NCBI RefSeq assembly: GCF_001612945.1
Contig: NZ_BDBK01000008.1
Span: forward strand, 1-64,000
Direction of reading: 5' to 3'
DNA from: Nocardia inohanensis NBRC 100128
GTDB taxonomy: Bacteria; Actinomycetota; Actinomycetes; Mycobacteriales; Mycobacteriaceae
Length of the DNA: 64,000 bases
Shown: positions 59,932-64,000 of the stretch, piece after piece
Layout of the letters: each line of letters begins with the position of its first letter
How positions within the stretch are numbered: position 1 is the stretch's first letter
Translations under genes and position numbers: made by a program
The notes under the pieces: generated by a model
What the model was told of the DNA's origin: nothing
What the model saw: only the letters and a program-made list of their open reading frames with translations
Database searches by the model: none

Positions 59932-61791
59932 ATGCCGATTGCTTCAGACTCGGGCACCGAGCCGGTGCCCGGGTATGCCGCCTGGCGCAAGGGTGTCGCC
60001 GGGGTGCTGGCCAAGGCCCGCAAGGTGGATGTGTCCGAATTGCCGGACGAACCGGAGAAGCTGCTTGCGGTCAAGACTTATGACGGCCTGACCGTCAATC
60101 CGCTGTACACCCGTCGCGACGAGCTGCCCGAACAGCCGCTGCCGGGGCAGTTCCCGTTCGTGCGCGGTGGGGATGCGACCCGTGATGTGCACCGGGGCTG
60201 GTATGTGAGCCAGCGCTTCGGCGGCACCGACGCCAAGAGCGTGAACGAGGAGATCCTCTCCGCGCTGGAGAACGGCGTCAGCGCAGTGTGGTTGAGCGTG
60301 GGCGCGAATGCCGTGCCGGTCGCCGACCTGCCGGTCGCGATCCAAGGCATGCTCTTCGATCTGGCCCCGCTCACCCTGCACGCCGGCGCCGAAGTGAACG
60401 AGGCTGCCGCGCAGCTGTTCTCGGTGCTCGACGGCTACCAGGCCGAGGACCGCAAGGCGATCAGGGTTTCGCTCGGCGCGACCCCGCTGACCAGCCTGTT
60501 CGCGGGTTCGTCCGCCATCGACCTGGATGGCGCCGTCACCCTCGCCCAGCAGGCCGTGGCTCGCCTCGAGACGGTCCGCGCGATCACCGTGTGCGGCATC
60601 GCCTTCCACAATCAGGGCGCCTCCGATGCCCAGGAACTCGGCGCCGCCATCGCCGCCGGCCTGGAGTACCTGCGCGCGCTCACCGACGCCGGCGCCGATA
60701 TCGCCGATGCGCTCGGCCAGCTGGAGTTCCGCTTCGCCGCGACCGACGACCAGTTCGAGACCATCGCCAAATTCCGTGCGGCCCGGCGACTCTGGGCCCG
60801 CGTGGCCCAGGTGTGCGGCGCCCCGGACTTCGGCAATGCCCCGCAGCAGGCCGTCACCTCGCCCGCCATGATGACCCAGCGTGACCCCTGGGTGAACATG
60901 CTGCGCACCACCCTCGCCGCCTTCGGTGCGGGCGTCGGTGGCGCGGACTACGTGACCGTCCTGCCCTTCGACGACGCCCTGCCCGCCGGGGAACTCGGTG
61001 TCTCGCAGGCGTTCTCGCAGCGCATGGCCCGCAACACCCAGCTGCTGCTGCTCGAGGAATCCCACCTCGGCCACGTGCAGGACCCGGCCGCCGGCTCCTG
61101 GTACGTCGATTCGCTCACCGATGAACTCGCCGCCAAGGCGTGGGAGTTCATGCAGGAGATCGAGCAGGCGGGCGGCTACCTCGCCGCGCTCCAGGCCGGT
61201 CTGCTGGCCGAGCGCATCGCCGCGACCAAGGCCGAGCGCGATTCCGATGTGGCGCACCGCAAGACCGCTGTCACCGGCGTCAACGAGTTCCCGAACCTGG
61301 CCGAGCAGCCGCTCTCCGAAGCGGCCCGCGTGCCCGCTGCGACCGCTCGTTACGGGGCGGCCTTCGAGGAGCTGCGCAACCGCTCCGACGCCTTCCTGAT
61401 CGCGAACGGCGCACGCCCCAAGGCGCTGCTGGTTCCGCTCGGGCCGGTCGCGGAGAACAATGTCCGGGTCACCTTCACCGCCAACCTGCTCGCCTCCGGC
61501 GGTATCGAATCGGTGCACCCGGGCGCCATCGGCCTCGACGAAATCGGTAAGGCCGCGGCCGAATCCGGTGCCTCGATCGCCGTGCTGTGCGGTGCGGACA
61601 AGCGCTACGCCGCCGAAGCCGGTACCGCCGTGGACGCCCTGCGCGCCGCCGGCATCACTACCGTGCTGCTGGCCGGTCCGGAGAAGGTGGTCGCCGACCT
61701 GACCGGAACCTCGCGCCCCGATGGTTTCGTGGCCGCCCGCATCGACGCGGTCGCGGCGCTGTCCGGCCTGCTCGAGAAGCTGGGAGCATAG
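59932..61791 (+). CDS. mutA: methylmalonyl-CoA mutase small subunit MutA
   Basis: A 619-residue small (beta) subunit of the B12-dependent mutase that interconverts methylmalonyl-CoA and succinyl-CoA, giving access to propionate metabolism and to methylmalonyl units for branched lipids. The TIM-barrel half has NPLYTRRDELPEQPLPGQFP and RGGDATRDVHRGWYVSQRF; DPWVNMLRTTLAAFGAGVGG and LEESHLGHVQDPAAGSWYVD follow. The C-terminal B12-like domain lacks the DxHxxG cobalamin motif, as expected for the non-catalytic subunit. The ATG at 59932 follows AGAGGAA. mutB begins 2 bases after its stop. Same as Rv1492. Confidence 0.95.
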   Translation: MPIASDSGTEPVPGYAAWRKGVAGVLAKARKVDVSELPDEPEKLLAVKTYDGLTVNPLYTRRDELPEQPLPGQFPFVRGGDATRDVHRGWYVSQRFGGTDAKSVNEEILSALENGVSAVWLSVGANAVPVADLPVAIQGMLFDLAPLTLHAGAEVNEAAAQLFSVLDGYQAEDRKAIRVSLGATPLTSLFAGSSAIDLDGAVTLAQQAVARLETVRAITVCGIAFHNQGASDAQELGAAIAAGLEYLRALTDAGADIADALGQLEFRFAATDDQFETIAKFRAARRLWARVAQVCGAPDFGNAPQQAVTSPAMMTQRDPWVNMLRTTLAAFGAGVGGADYVTVLPFDDALPAGELGVSQAFSQRMARNTQLLLLEESHLGHVQDPAAGSWYVDSLTDELAAKAWEFMQEIEQAGGYLAALQAGLLAERIAATKAERDSDVAHRKTAVTGVNEFPNLAEQPLSEAARVPAATARYGAAFEELRNRSDAFLIANGARPKALLVPLGPVAENNVRVTFTANLLASGGIESVHPGAIGLDEIGKAAAESGASIAVLCGADKRYAAEAGTAVDALRAAGITTVLLAGPEKVVADLTGTSRPDGFVAARIDAVAALSGLLEKLGA

Positions 61792-61793
61792 GA

Positions 61794-64000
61794 ATGAGTG
61801 AGATCAAGCATCGCATCGGCAATTTCGCCGAAGTGCCCCTGGCCGAGGGTGACGCCACCGCCGCCGAGGTGGGCGCGACCGAGGTGAGCGAATTCGTCGC
61901 CGCGGCCGCCGCCGCCAATCACTATGCGCCCGAACAGCTCACCTGGGCGACCCCCGAAGGCATCGACGTGCCGCCGGTCTTCACCAAGGCCGACCGGGAC
62001 GCCGCCGTCGCCGCGGGCTATCCCCTCGACAGCGTGCCCGGCATCTCGCCGTTCCTGCGTGGTCCGTACCCGACCATGTACGTGAACCAGCCGTGGACGA
62101 TTCGCCAGTACGCGGGCTTCTCCACCGCCGCCGACTCGAACGCCTTCTACCGCCGCAATTTGCAGTCGGGTCAGAAGGGTCTGTCGGTCGCGTTCGACCT
62201 CGCCACCCACCGCGGTTACGACTCCGATCACCCGCGCGTGACCGGTGACGTCGGCATGGCGGGCGTCGCCATCGACTCCATCCTGGATATGCGGGAACTG
62301 TTCGATCAGATTCCGCTGGACCAGGTTTCGGTGTCGATGACCATGAACGGCGCGGTGCTGCCGATCCTGGCGCTCTACGTCGTCGCCGCCGAGGAGCAGG
62401 GCGTCAAGCCCGAACAGCTGGCCGGAACCATTCAGAACGACATTCTGAAAGAGTTCATGGTCCGCAACACCTACATCTATCCGCCCAAGCCCTCGATGCG
62501 GATCATCTCCGACATCTTCGCCTACACCTCCGCGAAGATGCCGAAGTTCAACTCGATCTCCATCTCCGGCTACCACATTCAGGAAGCCGGTGCGACCGCC
62601 GACCTGGAGCTGGCCTACACCCTCGCCGACGGCGTGGAGTACCTGCGCGCCGGTCTGGACGCGGGCATGGAGATCGACCAGTTCGCGCCGCGGCTGTCGT
62701 TCTTCTGGGCCATCGGCATGAACTTCTTCATGGAGGTCGCCAAGCTGCGGGCTGGGCGACTGCTGTGGGACGAGCTGGTCGCGAAGTTCGAGCCCAAGAG
62801 CGCGAAATCGCGTGCGCTGCGCACACACTCGCAGACCTCGGGCTGGTCGCTGACCGCGCAGGACGTGTTCAACAATGTGGCGCGCACCTGTGTCGAGGCG
62901 ATGGCGGCGACCCAGGGGCACACCCAGTCGCTGCACACCAACGCCCTCGATGAGGCCCTCGCGCTGCCGACCGACTTCTCGGCTCGTATCGCGCGCAACA
63001 CCCAGCTGCTGATCCAGCAGGAGTCCAATACGACTCGCCCCGCCGACCCGTGGGGCGGCTCCTACTACGTCGAATGGCTGACCCATCAGCTGGCCGAGCG
63101 GGCCCGCGCCCACATCGCCGAGGTGGAGGCGCACGGCGGTATGGCGCAGGCGATCTCGGAGGGCATTCCGAAGCTGCGCATCGAAGAGGCCGCCGCGCGC
63201 ACCCAGGCGCGGATCGATACCGGTCAGCAGCCGGTCATCGGCGTCAACAAGTACCAGGTCGAGGAAGACACCCCGATCGAGGTGCTCAAGGTCGAGAACT
63301 CGCGGGTGCGCGCCGAGCAGAACGCCAAGCTGGAAAAGCTGCGTGCCGAACGTGATGCGGATGCGGTGCAGCGGGCACTCGCCGAATTGCCCCGTGCCGC
63401 AGCCTCTTCCGAGGGCGGCATGGAGAACAACCTGATGGCCCTGGCCATCGCGGCCGCGCGCGCCAAGGCCACCGTCGGCGAGATCTCCGACGCCCTCGAG
63501 CAGGTCTACGGCCGCCACCAGGCCGAAATCCGTACGCTCTCCGGCGTTTACCGTGAGGAAGCGGGCAAGGTGACCAATATCAGCAAGGCCATCGCGCTGG
63601 TCGAGGAGTTCGGTGAAGCCGAAGGCCGCCGCCCGCGCATCCTGGTCGCCAAGATGGGTCAGGACGGGCACGACCGCGGCCAGAAGGTGATCGCCACCGC
63701 CTTCGCCGACCTCGGCATGGATGTCGATGTGGGCCCGCTGTTCCAGACCCCCGAAGAGGTGGCCCAGCAGGCGGCGGACAACGACGTGCACATCGTCGGT
63801 GTCTCCTCGCTCGCGGCCGGTCACCTCACGCTGGTGCCCGCCCTGCGGCAGGCGCTGGCCGATGTCGGCCGCCCCGACATCATGGTCATCGTCGGCGGCG
63901 TCATCCCGCCCGGTGACTTCGACGAGCTCTACGAAGCCGGCGCCGCGGCGATCTTCCCGCCCGGCACCGTCATCGCCGAAGCCGCCATCGATCTGATCAA
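61794..64000 (+). CDS. mutB: methylmalonyl-CoA mutase large subunit MutB (3' end missing)
   Basis: The first 735 codons of the catalytic (alpha) subunit; the gene has no stop before the window ends and should need about 15 more codons. RQYAGFSTAADSNAFYRRNL, KGLSVAFDLATHRGYDSDHP and ISISGYHIQEAGATADLELA are invariant blocks of the barrel. The cobalamin-binding domain has DGHDRGQKVIATAFADLGMD, where D624-x-H626-xx-G629 is the base-on B12 motif, then GVSSLAAGHLTLVPAL and VIVGGVIPPGDF. It is co-translated with mutA, 2 bases apart, as Rv1493. A MeaB-type chaperone gene may follow outside. Confidence 0.95.
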   Translation, partial: MSEIKHRIGNFAEVPLAEGDATAAEVGATEVSEFVAAAAAANHYAPEQLTWATPEGIDVPPVFTKADRDAAVAAGYPLDSVPGISPFLRGPYPTMYVNQPWTIRQYAGFSTAADSNAFYRRNLQSGQKGLSVAFDLATHRGYDSDHPRVTGDVGMAGVAIDSILDMRELFDQIPLDQVSVSMTMNGAVLPILALYVVAAEEQGVKPEQLAGTIQNDILKEFMVRNTYIYPPKPSMRIISDIFAYTSAKMPKFNSISISGYHIQEAGATADLELAYTLADGVEYLRAGLDAGMEIDQFAPRLSFFWAIGMNFFMEVAKLRAGRLLWDELVAKFEPKSAKSRALRTHSQTSGWSLTAQDVFNNVARTCVEAMAATQGHTQSLHTNALDEALALPTDFSARIARNTQLLIQQESNTTRPADPWGGSYYVEWLTHQLAERARAHIAEVEAHGGMAQAISEGIPKLRIEEAAARTQARIDTGQQPVIGVNKYQVEEDTPIEVLKVENSRVRAEQNAKLEKLRAERDADAVQRALAELPRAAASSEGGMENNLMALAIAAARAKATVGEISDALEQVYGRHQAEIRTLSGVYREEAGKVTNISKAIALVEEFGEAEGRRPRILVAKMGQDGHDRGQKVIATAFADLGMDVDVGPLFQTPEEVAQQAADNDVHIVGVSSLAAGHLTLVPALRQALADVGRPDIMVIVGGVIPPGDFDELYEAGAAAIFPPGTVIAEAAIDLI

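Noticed and set aside
61605..63824. 739-residue minus-strand frame over mutA/mutB
   Set aside because: It lies opposite mutB, whose invariant motifs are unmistakable; the antisense protein is an H/G/R-rich shadow.

Overview
This is high-GC actinobacterial DNA. The key evidence for the lineage is the adjacent mycolic-acid (FAS-II) genes fabG1/mabA and inhA, followed by ferrochelatase. That order (moxR, DUF58, VWA protein, fabG1, inhA, hemH) is the one known from Mycobacterium tuberculosis Rv1479-Rv1485, so the organism is a mycolic-acid producer (Mycobacteriales). The DUF397 / XRE-DUF5753 gene pair, the many one-component regulators and the two sulfonate-type ABC systems make Nocardia or a close relative the likeliest genus. 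That genus call is an inference.

The window reads as a conserved backbone opened up by accessory blocks. The backbone pieces are: moxR-DUF58-VWA (8.4-11.6 kb), fabG1-inhA-hemH (11.8-14.5 kb), a DUF3097 gene with an NfeD-like gene and an SPFH/band-7 gene (37.4-40.1 kb), and a TVP38 membrane protein with mutA-mutB (59.0-64.0 kb; mutB runs off the end). In M. tuberculosis these are close neighbours; here about 23 kb lies between hemH and the DUF3097 gene, and about 19 kb between the SPFH gene and the TVP38 gene.

Region by region. 0-8.3 kb: a DUF6882-like gene, flavodoxin-like reductase, SDR, DUF397 and its convergent XRE-DUF5753 regulator, a coupled isochorismatase-TRIC channel pair with a divergent MmyB-type regulator, an acyltransferase and an NAD(P)-binding protein. 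8.3-14.5 kb: the MoxR chaperone operon and the FAS-II/heme genes. 14.5-37.4 kb: small membrane proteins, an M48/M56-type peptidase, a lipoprotein, P450, acyl-CoA dehydrogenase with divergent TetR, a frameshifted berberine-bridge-type oxidase, secreted trypsin-like protease, PPOX and AraC proteins, PadR with secreted hydrolases, enoyl-CoA hydratase, topoisomerase IB, an unusual SRPBCC-acyl-CoA ligase fusion, and an MmpL transporter. 40-50 kb: two sulfonate/taurine-type ABC systems flanking an IclR regulator and a resuscitation-promoting factor (Rpf). The first system also carries a TauD-type dioxygenase and a DszA/NtaA-type flavin monooxygenase. 50-59 kb: PPOX and AraC proteins, an alpha/beta hydrolase, DUF1152 with a divergent MFS transporter, a divergent NAD-dependent DNA ligase, and a secreted DUF5995 protein.

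The most informative non-obvious features are regulatory. A 24-codon leader peptide of the sulfur-attenuator type sits just upstream of the first sulfonate operon. CRP-class sites lie upstream of rpf and in two other divergent promoters. An exact PadR-type operator overlaps the PadR/glycosidase promoter. Shared GTGATTC half-sites tie the DUF397 promoter to its XRE partner. Long perfect palindromes terminate three of the convergent junctions. I saw no rRNA, tRNA, CRISPR array, insertion sequence or phage gene.
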